64,000 nucleotides of DNA from Streptomyces sindenensis (GTDB taxonomy: Bacteria; Actinomycetota; Actinomycetes; Streptomycetales; Streptomycetaceae): the NCBI RefSeq assembly GCF_014649035.1, contig NZ_BMSG01000025.1, positions 1 to 64,000 of the forward strand, given 5' to 3'. Within the stretch, counting starts at the first letter, position 1. Each line of letters starts with the position of its first letter. The position numbers and the translations under genes are program-made. Shown one piece after another: positions 14,470 to 24,269 of this stretch. A model generated the notes under the pieces. That model was not told the DNA's origin. It was given only the letters and a program-made list of their open reading frames with translations, and ran no database searches.

Positions 14470-16203
14470 GTGCTCATAAAACTCCTGCGGGCCCATCTGG
14501 GCCCGTACAAGAAACCCATCGTGCTGCTGGTCCTCCTCCAGCTGCTCCAGACCTGCGCCACCCTGTATCTGCCCAGCCTGAACGCCGACATCATTGACAA
14601 CGGTGTCGTCACGGGTGACACCGGATACATCCTGGAGTTCGGCGGTCTCATGATCGCCGTCAGCGTTCTCCAGGTGCTCTGCAATGTGGGGGCCGTCTTC
14701 TACGGGGCCCGTACCGCCTCCGCCCTCGGGCGGGACGTGCGGGCCGCCGTCTTCGACCGGGTGCAGTCCTTCTCGGCCCGGGAGCTGGGGCGCTTCGGGG
14801 CGCCCTCGCTGATCACCCGGACCACCAACGACGTCCAGCAGGTCCAGATGCTGGTGCTGCTGGCGTTCACGCTGATGGTGTCGGCCCCGATCATGTGCGT
14901 CGGCGGGATCATCATGGCGCTCGGCCTGGATGTGCCGCTCTCCGCGGTGCTGCTGGCGGTCGTGCCGGTGCTCGGGGTCTCGGTCGGGCTCATCGTGCGG
15001 AAGATGGGGCCGCTGTTCCGCACCATGCAGGAGCGGCTGGACGGGGTGAACCGGGTGCTGCGCGAGCAGATCACCGGCAACCGGGTGATCCGGGCGTTCG
15101 TCCGGGACGGGTACGAGGAGAAGCGCTTCCGGGGCGCGAACACCGAGCTGACCGATGTGTCGGTGGCGACCGGGCGGCTGATGGCGCTGATGTTCCCGAC
15201 CGTCATGACGGTGGTGAACCTGTCGTCGATCGCGGTGGTGTGGTTCGGCGCGCACCGCATCGACAGCGGCGGGATGCAGATCGGTGCGCTGACCGCGTTC
15301 CTCGCCTACCTGATGCAGATCGTGATGGCCGTGATGATGGCCACCTTCATGTTCATGATGGTGCCGCGCGCCGAGGTGTGCGCCGAGCGCATCGAGGAGG
15401 TCCTCGGGACCGCATCGAGTGTCGTGCCGCCCGTCGCCCCGGTCCTGGAATTGGGCCGGCACGGGCATCTGGAGGTGCGGGGCGCGGAGTTCCGGTATCC
15501 GGGGGCGGAGGAGCCGGTGCTGCGGAACGTCGACCTGGTGGCCCGGCCCGGGGAGACCACCGCGGTCATCGGGTCCACCGGCAGCGGGAAGTCCACGCTG
15601 CTCGGGCTCGTGTCCCGGCTTTTCGATGTGACGGACGGCGAGGTGCTGGTCGACGGCGAGGACGTGCGGACGCTGGATCCGGCGCTGCTGGCGAGGACGG
15701 TGTCCCTGGTGCCGCAGAAGCCGTACCTCTTCTCGGGGACGGTCGCGACGAACCTGCGGTACGGGAATCCGGACGCCACCGACGAGGAGCTGTGGCACGC
15801 GCTGGAGGTGGCGCAGGCCAAGGAGTTCGTCGAGGCGCTGGAGCACGGGCTCGACGCGCCGATCGCGCAGGGCGGCACCAATGTGTCCGGCGGTCAGCGG
15901 CAGCGGCTCGCGATCGCGCGGACGCTGGTGCGGCGGCCGGAGATCTATCTCTTCGACGACTCGTTCTCGGCGCTGGACTACGCGACCGACGCCGCGCTGC
16001 GGGCGGCGCTCGGCCGGGAGACGGCCGGGGCGACCGTGGTGATCGTGGCGCAGCGGGTGTCCACCATCCGTGACGCGGACCGGATCCTGGTGCTGGACGA
16101 GGGCCGGCTCGTGGGCACCGGCACCCATCACGAGCTGATGGACGGCAATGAAACGTACCGGGAGATCGTGCTCTCCCAGCTGACGGAAGCGGAGGCCGCG
16201 TGA
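14470..16203 (+). CDS. ABC exporter half-transporter (permease-ATPase), subunit A
   Basis: This is one half of a heterodimeric multidrug-type exporter, 577 aa: an N-terminal six-helix membrane domain (about residues 15-310) then an ATPase domain. The Walker A is GSTGSGKST and the signature is NVSGGQRQRLAIAR. Walker B reads IYLFDDSFSALD, with Asp at the position of the catalytic Glu, so the ATP site built on this subunit's Walker motifs should be degenerate. The GTG start at 14470 gives MLIKLLRAHLGPYKKP. The stop overlaps the start of the partner gene. Substrate is unknown. Confidence 0.92.
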   Translation: MLIKLLRAHLGPYKKPIVLLVLLQLLQTCATLYLPSLNADIIDNGVVTGDTGYILEFGGLMIAVSVLQVLCNVGAVFYGARTASALGRDVRAAVFDRVQSFSARELGRFGAPSLITRTTNDVQQVQMLVLLAFTLMVSAPIMCVGGIIMALGLDVPLSAVLLAVVPVLGVSVGLIVRKMGPLFRTMQERLDGVNRVLREQITGNRVIRAFVRDGYEEKRFRGANTELTDVSVATGRLMALMFPTVMTVVNLSSIAVVWFGAHRIDSGGMQIGALTAFLAYLMQIVMAVMMATFMFMMVPRAEVCAERIEEVLGTASSVVPPVAPVLELGRHGHLEVRGAEFRYPGAEEPVLRNVDLVARPGETTAVIGSTGSGKSTLLGLVSRLFDVTDGEVLVDGEDVRTLDPALLARTVSLVPQKPYLFSGTVATNLRYGNPDATDEELWHALEVAQAKEFVEALEHGLDAPIAQGGTNVSGGQRQRLAIARTLVRRPEIYLFDDSFSALDYATDAALRAALGRETAGATVVIVAQRVSTIRDADRILVLDEGRLVGTGTHHELMDGNETYREIVLSQLTEAEAA

Positions 16204-18131
16204 TGGCCGGTCCGGGCGGACGGATGATGGCCGGGGGCGCGCCCACCGACCGGTCGATGGATTTCAAGGGGTCGAGCAAGCGGCTGCTGAAGCGGTTCGG
16301 CCGGGAGAAGGCCTCACTGTGGCTGATGCTGGGCGCGGTGGCGCTGAGCGTCGCGCTGTCGGTGGCCGGGCCGAAGATCCTGGGGAAGGCGACCGACCTG
16401 GTCTTCGCCGGTGTGGTCGGGCGGGAGATGGCCGGGGGCACGACGAAGGCGCAGGCGATCGAGGGGCTGCGGGAGGACGGCCGGGGGTCGATGGCCGACA
16501 TGCTGTCGGGCGTGGACTTCACCCCGGGTGAGGGCATCGATTTCGGCGCGGTGGGGAACGTCCTGCTGATGGCGCTGGTGGTCTACGTCGGGGCCGGGCT
16601 GCTGATGCTCGTGGCGACGCGGGTGTCGATCCGGGTGATCAACCGGATCGTGTTCCAGTTGCGCGAGGACCTCCAGACGAAACTGGCGCGGCTGCCGCTG
16701 TCGTACTTCGACCGGGCCAAGCGCGGTGAGGTGCTGAGCCGGGCGACGAACGACATCGACAACATCTCGCAGACCCTCCAGCAGACGATGGGCCAGCTCA
16801 TCAACTCCCTGCTGACGATCGTCGGCGTGCTGGTCGTGATGTTCTGGATCTCGCCGCTGCTGGCGCTGGTCGCGCTGGTGACGGTTCCGCTGTCGGTGGT
16901 CGTGGCGACGCAGGTCGGCAAGCGGTCGCAGCCGCAGTTCGTGCGGCAGTGGCAGGTGACGGGGAAGCTCAACGCCCATATCGAGGAGATGTACACCGGG
17001 CACACCCTGGTGAAGGTTTTCGGCCGGCAGGAGGAGTCCGCGCGGGACTTCGCCGAGCAGAACGACGCGCTCTACGAGGCGGGCTTCAAGGCCCAGTTCG
17101 CCAGCGGGCTCATGCAGCCGCTGATGTTCTTCATCTCGAACATCAACTACGTGCTGGTCGCGGTGGTCGGGGGGCTCCGGGTCGCCTCGGGTGCGCTGTC
17201 GATCGGTGACGTGCAGGCGTTCATCCAGTACTCGCGGCAGTTCTCGATGCCGCTGACGCAGGTCGCCTCGATGGCCAACCTGGTGCAGTCCGGCATCGCT
17301 TCGGCGGAGCGGGTCTTCGAGCTGCTGGACGCCGAGGAGCAGGACGCGGATCCGGAGCACGGAGCGCGCCCGGAGCGGTTGGAGGGCCGGGTCTCGCTGG
17401 AGAAGGTGGCCTTCCGCTACGAGCCGGAGAAGCCGCTGATCGAGGATCTGTCGCTGAGCGTGGAGCCGGGGCAGACCGTGGCGATCGTCGGTCCGACGGG
17501 GGCGGGCAAGACGACCCTGGTCAATCTGCTGATGCGGTTCTACGAGGTGACCGGCGGGCGGATCGCGCTCGACGGGGTCGACGTGGCGAAGATGTCCCGG
17601 GACGATCTGCGGTCCTCGATCGGGATGGTGCTCCAGGACACCTGGCTGTTCGGCGGGACGATCGCGGAGAACATCGCGTACGGCGCTTCGCGCGAGGTCA
17701 CCCGGGAGGAGATCGAGGAGGCGGCCCGGGCGGCGCACGCGGACCGGTTCATCCGGACGCTGCCCGACGGGTACGACTCGGTGATCGACGACGAGGGGAC
17801 CGGGGTCAGCGCGGGCGAGAAGCAGCTGATCACCATCGCGCGGGCGTTCCTGTCCGACCCGGTGATCCTGGTCCTCGACGAGGCGACCAGCTCGGTGGAC
17901 ACCCGGACCGAGGTGCTGATCCAGAAGGCGATGGCGCGGCTGGCCCACGGGCGTACGTCGTTCGTGATCGCGCACCGGCTCTCCACGATCCGGGACGCGG
18001 ACGTGATCCTGGTGATGGAGAACGGGTCGATCGTCGAACAGGGCACGCACGAGGAGCTGTTGGCGGCCGGTGGGGCCTATGCCCGGCTGTACGCCGCCCA
18101 GTTCGCCCAGGCGCTGGCCGAGGTGGACTGA
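16203..18131 (+). CDS. ABC exporter half-transporter (permease-ATPase), subunit B
   Basis: This is the partner half-transporter, about 642 aa. A glycine/methionine-rich N-terminal lead (MAGPGGRMMAGG) precedes the membrane domain. The ATPase has Walker A GPTGAGKTT and canonical Walker B ILVLDEATSSVD with the catalytic Glu, but its signature reads GVSAGEKQ instead of LSGGQ. It complements subunit A, so one of the two composite ATP sites is canonical and the other degenerate, as in TM287/288-type heterodimers. The ATG at 16203 (TGATG overlap, GGAGG 7 nt upstream) is preferred; GTG at 16200 is possible. It converges on the sigma factor gene with 15 bp between stops. Confidence 0.92.
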   Translation: MAGPGGRMMAGGAPTDRSMDFKGSSKRLLKRFGREKASLWLMLGAVALSVALSVAGPKILGKATDLVFAGVVGREMAGGTTKAQAIEGLREDGRGSMADMLSGVDFTPGEGIDFGAVGNVLLMALVVYVGAGLLMLVATRVSIRVINRIVFQLREDLQTKLARLPLSYFDRAKRGEVLSRATNDIDNISQTLQQTMGQLINSLLTIVGVLVVMFWISPLLALVALVTVPLSVVVATQVGKRSQPQFVRQWQVTGKLNAHIEEMYTGHTLVKVFGRQEESARDFAEQNDALYEAGFKAQFASGLMQPLMFFISNINYVLVAVVGGLRVASGALSIGDVQAFIQYSRQFSMPLTQVASMANLVQSGIASAERVFELLDAEEQDADPEHGARPERLEGRVSLEKVAFRYEPEKPLIEDLSLSVEPGQTVAIVGPTGAGKTTLVNLLMRFYEVTGGRIALDGVDVAKMSRDDLRSSIGMVLQDTWLFGGTIAENIAYGASREVTREEIEEAARAAHADRFIRTLPDGYDSVIDDEGTGVSAGEKQLITIARAFLSDPVILVLDEATSSVDTRTEVLIQKAMARLAHGRTSFVIAHRLSTIRDADVILVMENGSIVEQGTHEELLAAGGAYARLYAAQFAQALAEVD

Positions 18132-18146
18132 GGCGTTCCCTGCGGA

Positions 18147-19238
18147 TCAGTCGAGGTAGCCGCGGAGTTGGTCGGCGAAGGCGTGGTCCCGCAGCCTGCT
18201 GAGGGTCTTGGACTCGATCTGGCGGATACGTTCGCGTGTCACGCCGAAGATGCGTCCTATCTCCTCCAGGGTGCGGGGCCGCCCGTCGTCCAGGCCGTAG
18301 CGCAGTTGCACCACCTTGCGTTCGCGTTCGCCGAGGGTGGAGAGCACCGCCTCCAGGTGCTGGCGCAGCAGCAGGAAGGCGGCGGACTCGACGGGTGAGG
18401 CGGCGTCGCCGTCCTCGATGAGGTCGCCGAAGGAGACGTCGTCCTCCTCGCCGACGGGGGCGTGCAGGGAGACCGGTTCCTGGGCCAGGCGGAGGACTTC
18501 GGTGACCCGCTCGGGGGTCAGGTCCAGTTCGACGGCGATGTCCTCGGCGGTCGGCTCGACGCCGCGCTCCTGGAGGAGGTGGCGCTGGACGCGCACCACG
18601 CGGTTGATCAGCTCCACGACGTGGACGGGGACGCGGATGGTGCGGGCCTGGTCGGCGAGGGCGCGGGACATGGCCTGGCGGATCCACCAGGTGGCGTACG
18701 TGGAGAACTTGTAGCCCCGGGCGTAGTCGAACTTCTCCACGGCCCGGATCAGGCCGAGATTGCCCTCCTGGACGAGGTCGAGCATGGTCAGCCCGCGGCC
18801 CACATACCGCTTGGCGACGGAGACGACGAGGCGGAGGTTGGCCTCGATGAGGCGGCGTTTGGCGGTGCGGCCCATGACGACGAGCCGGTCCAGGTCGCCC
18901 GCGAGCCGGGAGTCCAGGTCCGGGGTGCCCGCGAGCCGCTCCTCCGCGAAGAGTCCGGCCTCGACGCGGCGGGCCAGCTCGACCTCCTCGGCGGCGGTGA
19001 GCAGCGGGATGCGGCCGATCTCGCGCAGATACTGCCGGAACAGGTCGGAGGTGGGGCCACCGGTGTCCGCCCGGTTCCTGGGGTCCGGGGGTTCGGGGAG
19101 GTGCGTCGCTTCCACCATGACTGCCTCGGGTGCGTGTCCGGGCGGGCCGGCTGCGGTCTCCGGGTGGCGCAGGGCCCTGTTCTGCGCGGGGATGGCCGCC
19201 ATGGGCGCGGTCGTGGTCGTCACGGTCCGGGTCTGCAC
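18147..19238 (-). CDS. hrdA: Group 2 sigma-70 factor, HrdA-like
   Basis: This sigma factor belongs to the primary-like (HrdB-related, non-essential) group. The 363-aa protein has a disordered Pro/Ala N-terminus, then region 1.2 (DLFRQYLREIGRIPLLTAAE), region 2 (LRLVVSVAKRYVGRGLTMLD, KFSTYATWWIRQAM), region 3 and region 4 with the helix-turn-helix (TLEEIGRIFGVTRERIRQIE). The GTG start has GGAGG 8 nt upstream. The call of hrdA rather than hrdC or hrdD rests on its place next to dnaG and dgt, the arrangement I recall for hrdA in Streptomyces; the sequence alone does not decide. The 205 bp upstream contain a short palindrome CCCCAGTGTGGGG. Confidence 0.8.
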   Translation of the reverse strand: MQTRTVTTTTAPMAAIPAQNRALRHPETAAGPPGHAPEAVMVEATHLPEPPDPRNRADTGGPTSDLFRQYLREIGRIPLLTAAEEVELARRVEAGLFAEERLAGTPDLDSRLAGDLDRLVVMGRTAKRRLIEANLRLVVSVAKRYVGRGLTMLDLVQEGNLGLIRAVEKFDYARGYKFSTYATWWIRQAMSRALADQARTIRVPVHVVELINRVVRVQRHLLQERGVEPTAEDIAVELDLTPERVTEVLRLAQEPVSLHAPVGEEDDVSFGDLIEDGDAASPVESAAFLLLRQHLEAVLSTLGERERKVVQLRYGLDDGRPRTLEEIGRIFGVTRERIRQIESKTLSRLRDHAFADQLRGYLD

Positions 19239-19443
19239 GGGGGCGACCTCCAGGTGATCGCTGCCGGATGACGGGGCGGAGGCCTGTCCGGGCCCGGGTG
19301 TTCCCCTGCGGACCGGCGTGCTCCGATGACTCAGACATTCCCCAGTGTGGGGTACGACACACGGCTGTCACGAGGGGCGTGCGGGGACTTTCTGATTCCG
19401 GTCCGTCACCGGGCGGTTACCGGCCCGGCCGGGGAGGGGGGCC

Positions 19444-21375
19444 TCAGAGCGCGGCGGCACCGTGGGCGCGCAGCGTCTGGGCGTACTGCTGGAGCACCCA
19501 GACCTCGTTCTGCGCGGCGGCCAGGTCCTGGGGGGCGACGTGGTTGCCGAGGCGGGCGAGGCTGCTCTGTACGTCGGCGATGCGGCGGTCGACCGCGCGC
19601 AGCCGGACGTGGACGAGGTGCATGCCCGCGTAGGTCTCGTCGATGGTGCGGCCGTGGAAGACCTCGACGGCCAGCTCGGTGACGAGGTTGCGGACGGTGT
19701 TGTCGGGGGCGGCGTCCAGGACCGCGCCCAGATACGCCCGGTCGTCGGCGATGCCCTGCTCGGCGCCGCCCGCCTCCTCGATGCAGCGGCGCACGGCGGC
19801 GTAGGGCGGGGCGGTGAACTCGTCCACGCCGTACGCGTCGAAGGCCGGGGAGACCAGGGCGGGCTTCTGGAGGGCGAGCTTGAGCAGTTCGCGCTCGGTG
19901 CGGTGGGCGGGGCTGCGGAGGTTGAGCGCGGGGCCGGAGAAGGCGGGCGCCGGGGCGGGGGCGGTCTGCTGCGGGGCGCCGCCGCGCGGGCCCCGGCCCT
20001 GGGGGCCGCCCCGGCCGCCGCGGTCGCCCTGGTCACCGCCCTTGTCACGGGCCCAGCGGGCGAGCTGGGCGACGCGGTGGACGACGAACTCCTGGTCGAG
20101 GATGCCGACGAGACCGGCGAGCTGGACGGCGACCTCCCGCTGCACGCTGCTCGTCTTGATCTTGGCGACGACGGCGGCGGCCTCGTCCAGGGCGGCGGCC
20201 CGGCCGGCCGGGGTCTCCAGGTCGTAGCGGCCGACGATCTGGCGCAGGGCGAACTCGAAGAGCGGGGTGCGCGGCTCGACCAGGTCGCGCACGGCGTCGT
20301 CGCCCTTGACGAGCCGCAGGTCGCAGGGGTCCATGCCGTCCGGGGCGATGGCGATGTAGGTCTCGGCGGCGAACTTCTGGTCGTCCTCGAAGGCGCGCAG
20401 GGCGGCCTTCTGGCCGGCCGAGTCGCCGTCGAAGGTGAAGATCACGCGGGCGCTGCCGTTGTCCATGAGGAGGCGGCGCAGGATCTTGATGTGGTCGTTG
20501 CCGAAGGCGGTGCCGCAGGTGGCGATGGCGGTGGTGACCCCGGCGAGGTGGCAGGCCATGACGTCGGTGTAGCCCTCGACGACGACGGCGCGGCTGGCCT
20601 TGGCGATGTCCTTCTTGGCCAGGTCGATGCCGTACAGCACCTGGGACTTCTTGTAGATCGGGGTCTCGGGGGTGTTCAGGTACTTCGGGCCGTTGTCGTC
20701 GTCGCGGAGCTTGCGGGCGCCGAAGCCGACGATGTCGCCCGCGGTGTCGCTGATCGGCCACATGAGCCGGCCGCGGAAGCGGTCGATGGGGCCGCGCCGG
20801 CCGTCCTGGGAGAGGCCGGAGGTGATCAGCTCCTTGTCGCTGAAGCCCTTGCCGCGGAGATAGCGGGTGAGATGGTCCCAGCCGGCCGGGCTGTAGCCGA
20901 CCCGGAAGTGGGTGGCGGCCTCCTGGTCGAAGCCGCGCTCGGCGAGGAACTTCCGGCCGATCTCGGCCTCGGGGCTCTCCAGCGCGCGCACGTAGAACTC
21001 GGCGGCGGCCTGGTGGGCCTCGATCAGCCGGATGCGTTCGCCGCGCTGGTGGGAGGGGTTGTAGCCGCCCTCCTCGTACCGCAGGGTGATGCCCGCCTTG
21101 GCGGCGAGGCGCTCGACCGTCTCCGAGAAGGAGAGGTGGTCGATCTTCATCACGAAGGCGATCGTGTCGCCGCCCTCCTGGCAGCCGAAGCAGTGGAACA
21201 GGCCCTTGGAGGGGCTGACCTGGAAGGAGGGGGACTTCTCGTCGTGGAAGGGGCAGAGGCCCTTGAGATTTCCGCCGCCCGCGTTGCGCAGCTGGAGGTA
21301 CTCGGACACGACGGCGTCGATCGGGACCGCGTCCCGTACCGCCTTCACGTCGTCGTCATTGATCCTGCCTGCCAC
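19444..21375 (-). CDS. dnaG: DNA primase
   Basis: DnaG makes RNA primers at the replication fork and works with the DnaB helicase. The protein is 643 aa. The CHC2 zinc finger is C41-H44-C62-C65 (CPFHDEKSPSF, HCFGCQEGGD). The Toprim core has E267 (VVVEGYTDVMA) and D316/D318 (FTFDGDSAG). A Gly/Arg-rich linker near residue 445-470 (GGRGGPQGRGPRGGAP) precedes the C-terminal helicase-binding domain, as in other actinobacterial primases. All catalytic parts are intact. Confidence 0.97.
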   Translation of the reverse strand: MAGRINDDDVKAVRDAVPIDAVVSEYLQLRNAGGGNLKGLCPFHDEKSPSFQVSPSKGLFHCFGCQEGGDTIAFVMKIDHLSFSETVERLAAKAGITLRYEEGGYNPSHQRGERIRLIEAHQAAAEFYVRALESPEAEIGRKFLAERGFDQEAATHFRVGYSPAGWDHLTRYLRGKGFSDKELITSGLSQDGRRGPIDRFRGRLMWPISDTAGDIVGFGARKLRDDDNGPKYLNTPETPIYKKSQVLYGIDLAKKDIAKASRAVVVEGYTDVMACHLAGVTTAIATCGTAFGNDHIKILRRLLMDNGSARVIFTFDGDSAGQKAALRAFEDDQKFAAETYIAIAPDGMDPCDLRLVKGDDAVRDLVEPRTPLFEFALRQIVGRYDLETPAGRAAALDEAAAVVAKIKTSSVQREVAVQLAGLVGILDQEFVVHRVAQLARWARDKGGDQGDRGGRGGPQGRGPRGGAPQQTAPAPAPAFSGPALNLRSPAHRTERELLKLALQKPALVSPAFDAYGVDEFTAPPYAAVRRCIEEAGGAEQGIADDRAYLGAVLDAAPDNTVRNLVTELAVEVFHGRTIDETYAGMHLVHVRLRAVDRRIADVQSSLARLGNHVAPQDLAAAQNEVWVLQQYAQTLRAHGAAAL

Positions 21376-21469
21376 GCATGAAGTCTACGGGTGGCGTCGG
21401 ACAGCCGGGCGCGCGGCGGGCTTCGGACCGGGGTGCGGGCTCTGACCGCCCGCACCCCGGCGTCACGTC

Positions 21470-22729
21470 TCAGAGCAGGGAGTCCAGCGGGACCGACGGG
21501 TCGGCGAGGGCGTCCGCATCGTGCTGCTGGCGGGCCCGGATCAGCTCCTGGATCGTCTCGGTGACATCCCACACGTTGACGTTCATCCCGGCGAGGATCC
21601 GGCGGTCCTTGAGCCAGAACGCGATGAACTCCCGCTTCCCGGCGTCGCCCCGGATGATCACCTCGTCGTAGGAGCCGGGCGGGGCCCAGCCGGAGTATTC
21701 GAGGCCCAGGTCGTACTGGTCGGAGAAGAAGTACGGGATCCGGTCGTACGTCACGTCCTGGCCGAGCATGGCGCGGGCGGCGGCCGGGCCGCCGTTCAGG
21801 GCGTTGGCCCAGTGCTCGACGCGCAGCCGGGTGCCGAGCAGCGGGTGGTGGGCCGCGGCGACGTCCCCGGCGGCGTAGATGTGCGGGTCGGAGGTGCGCA
21901 GCGAGGCGTCCACCGCGATGCCGCCGCCGCGGGCGCGCTCGGCCATCTCCAGCCCCGCGGCCTCGGCGAGGGCGGAGCGCGGGGCGGCGCCGATCGCGGC
22001 CAGGACGTCGTGGGCGGGGTGCTCCTCGCCGTCGTCGGTGCGGGCGGTGAGGACCATGCCGTCCTGGCCGGTGATCTCGGTGAGGCGGGCGCCGAAGTGG
22101 AAGCGGACACCGTGCGAGCTGTGCAGTTCGGTGAAGATCTGGCCCAGCTCGGGGCCGATGACCTGGTGCAGCGGGGTGGGCTCGGGCTCGACGACGGTCA
22201 CCTCGGCGCCGTAGCCGCGGGCGGCGGCGGCGACCTCCAGGCCGATCCAGCCGGCTCCGGCGATGACCAGGTGGCCGTTGTCGCGGCCAAGGGCGGCGAG
22301 CACGTTGCGCAGCCGGTCGGCGTGGGCGAGGCGGCGCAGATGGTGGACGCCGGCCAGGTCGGTGCCGGGGATGTCGAGGCGGCGCGGTTCGGAGCCGGTG
22401 GCCAGCAGCAGCTTGTCGTAGTGGATGACGGTGTTGTCGCCGAGCCGCACGGTCTTCGCGTACCGGTCGAGCGCGGTGACCGGCTGTCCGAGGTGCAGTT
22501 CCACGTCGGCGCCCGCGTACCAGGGGCGTTCATGGGTGAAGACGCTGTCCCGGTCGGCCTTGCCGTCCAGGTATCCCTTGGAGAGCGGGGGGCGTTCGTA
22601 GGGGTGGTCGCGCTCGTCGCCGATGAGGATCACCCGGCCGGTGAACCCTTCGGCACGCAGTGTCTCGGCCGCCTTCGCCCCTGCGAGTCCCGCTCCGACG
22701 ATGACGAACGTCTGGTGTGCGTCGACCAC
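21470..22729 (-). CDS. FAD-dependent ferredoxin reductase-like oxidoreductase
   Basis: This is a two-dinucleotide-fold flavoprotein of the rubredoxin/ferredoxin reductase group (BphA4/putidaredoxin-reductase-like), which passes electrons from NAD(P)H to a ferredoxin. The FAD site is FVIVGAGLAGAKAAETLR, followed by YERPPLSKGYL, LLLATGSEPRRL and the NAD(P) site VIAGAGWIGLEVAAAARGYG. IYAAGDVAAAHH binds the FAD phosphate. The GTG at 22729 has GGAGG 6 nt upstream, giving 419 aa. No ferredoxin or P450 lies next to it, so the partner is unknown. Confidence 0.88.
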   Translation of the reverse strand: MVDAHQTFVIVGAGLAGAKAAETLRAEGFTGRVILIGDERDHPYERPPLSKGYLDGKADRDSVFTHERPWYAGADVELHLGQPVTALDRYAKTVRLGDNTVIHYDKLLLATGSEPRRLDIPGTDLAGVHHLRRLAHADRLRNVLAALGRDNGHLVIAGAGWIGLEVAAAARGYGAEVTVVEPEPTPLHQVIGPELGQIFTELHSSHGVRFHFGARLTEITGQDGMVLTARTDDGEEHPAHDVLAAIGAAPRSALAEAAGLEMAERARGGGIAVDASLRTSDPHIYAAGDVAAAHHPLLGTRLRVEHWANALNGGPAAARAMLGQDVTYDRIPYFFSDQYDLGLEYSGWAPPGSYDEVIIRGDAGKREFIAFWLKDRRILAGMNVNVWDVTETIQELIRARQQHDADALADPSVPLDSLL

Positions 22730-22867
22730 GTGATGCCTCCTCAGTGCTGTGCTGCGCGGCGCCCCCACAGCTGCGAGCGTCCCGCACGCAGCGTGATGGC
22801 GAAAGAGGGTGTGCCCCGGACAGGTCACACCCGGTGGTCAGAGATCCGGCCCCTTCCAGTCTGCCGG

Positions 22868-24217
22868 TCAGCCGCGACGGGCGGTGAGTGCGGCGTGCAG
22901 GGATCGTGCGGAGGCGTCGGTGAGGGCGGCGATCTGGTCGATCAGGACCCGCTTGCGGGCGTGGTCGTCGGGGGCCCGGTCGAACAGGGCGCGGAAGTGC
23001 GGCTCCAGGCCCTCGGGGGCGCGGGCGGTGAGGGCGGCGGCCAGCTCGGCGATGACGATGCGCTGGTCGGCGCGGAGGGTCTCCTGTTCGGCGCGCTGCA
23101 TCACGTAGCGGTCGGCGACCGCCTTGAGGACGGCGCACTCGTTGCGGACGGCGCGCGGGACGACCAGCTCGGCGCCGTACCGGCCGAGGCGGCCGGGGCC
23201 GTACACCGCGCGGGTGGCGGTCTCGGCCTCGGTGCAGAACCGGCCGATGAGCTGGCTGGTGGCGTCCTTCAGGCGGGCCTGGGCCACGGCGGAGCCGTCG
23301 TAGCCGTGCGGCCACCAGTCCTGGTCGATCAGCCGGTCCAGGGCCTCGGCCAGCTCCTGCGGATCGGTGTCGGCGGGGACGTAGCGGCCGATGGCGACCG
23401 CCCAGATCTCGTCGCGCTCCGGTTCGGCGTAGAGGCAGTTGGGGTCGATGTGGCCGGCGTGCAGCCCGTCCTCGAAGTCGTGCACGCTGTACGCGACGTC
23501 GTCGGACCAGTCCATGACCTGGGCCTCGAAGCAGGTGCGGTCCTCGGGGGCGCCCTCGCGGGCCCAGGCGAAGACCGGGAGGTCGTCGGCGTACACCCCG
23601 AACTTCGCCGAGTGCGGGTCGGTGGGGTGCGCGCCGCGCGGCCAGGGGTACTTGGTGGCGGCGTCCAGCGCGGCCCGGGTGAGGTTGAGGCCGACGCTGA
23701 CCAGGTCGCCGGTGCGCGGGTCGCGGACGAAGCGCTTGGGTTCCAGGCGGGTGAGCAGGCGCAGGGACTGGGCGTTGCCCTCGAAGCCGCCGCAGTCGGA
23801 GGCGAAGTCGTCGATCGCCTGTTCGCCGTTGTGGCCGAACGGCGGGTGGCCCAGGTCGTGGGCCAGGCACGCCGTCTCGACCAGGTCGGGGTCGCAGCCG
23901 AGGACGGCCCCCAGCTCGCGGCCGACCTGGGCGCACTCCAGGGAGTGGGTGAGCCGGGTGCGGGGGCTGGCGTCCCACTGGTGGGAGCGGGTGCCGGGGG
24001 TGACGACCTGGGTCTTCCCGGCGAGCCGTCGCAGGGCGGCGGAGTGCAGGACCCGGGCGCGGTCGCGCTGGAAGGCGGTGCGGCCGGGCCGCTTGTCCTC
24101 CTCGGTGTCGAAGCGCTCGGTGTCGGCGGGCCCGTAGGGGCTGGTCTCCGTCGTCCTCTGTGCGCCCCGTGTGCCGAGTGCCGGTTCTGTCCCGTGTGCG
24201 CCCTGTGTGCCGTCCAT
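22868..24217 (-). CDS. dgt: Deoxyguanosinetriphosphate triphosphohydrolase-like protein
   Basis: HD-domain dNTPases of this family hydrolyse dNTP to deoxynucleoside and triphosphate, adjusting dNTP pools. The protein is about 449 aa from ATG at 24217 (MDGTQGAHG); a TTG ten codons upstream is also in frame. Metal-binding residues are visible in RLTHSLECAQ, CLAHDLGHPPFGHNGEQAI and the Asp of VMDWSDDVAYSVHDFEDG. The stretch FQRDRARVLHSAALRRLAGK is characteristic. Its neighbourhood with dnaG fits a replication link. Confidence 0.93.
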   Translation of the reverse strand: MDGTQGAHGTEPALGTRGAQRTTETSPYGPADTERFDTEEDKRPGRTAFQRDRARVLHSAALRRLAGKTQVVTPGTRSHQWDASPRTRLTHSLECAQVGRELGAVLGCDPDLVETACLAHDLGHPPFGHNGEQAIDDFASDCGGFEGNAQSLRLLTRLEPKRFVRDPRTGDLVSVGLNLTRAALDAATKYPWPRGAHPTDPHSAKFGVYADDLPVFAWAREGAPEDRTCFEAQVMDWSDDVAYSVHDFEDGLHAGHIDPNCLYAEPERDEIWAVAIGRYVPADTDPQELAEALDRLIDQDWWPHGYDGSAVAQARLKDATSQLIGRFCTEAETATRAVYGPGRLGRYGAELVVPRAVRNECAVLKAVADRYVMQRAEQETLRADQRIVIAELAAALTARAPEGLEPHFRALFDRAPDDHARKRVLIDQIAALTDASARSLHAALTARRG

Positions 24218-24269
24218 GCTCCCGACAGTAGCGACCGGGACGGACAACGGGCGTGAGCGGACGGGGATG

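Noticed and set aside
19462..21381. 639-aa plus-strand frame opposite dnaG, and similar long frames opposite ppdK, rph and nirB
   Set aside because: High third-position GC keeps antisense frames open; their Gly/Val/Asp/Arg-rich composition and lack of motifs mark them as shadows.
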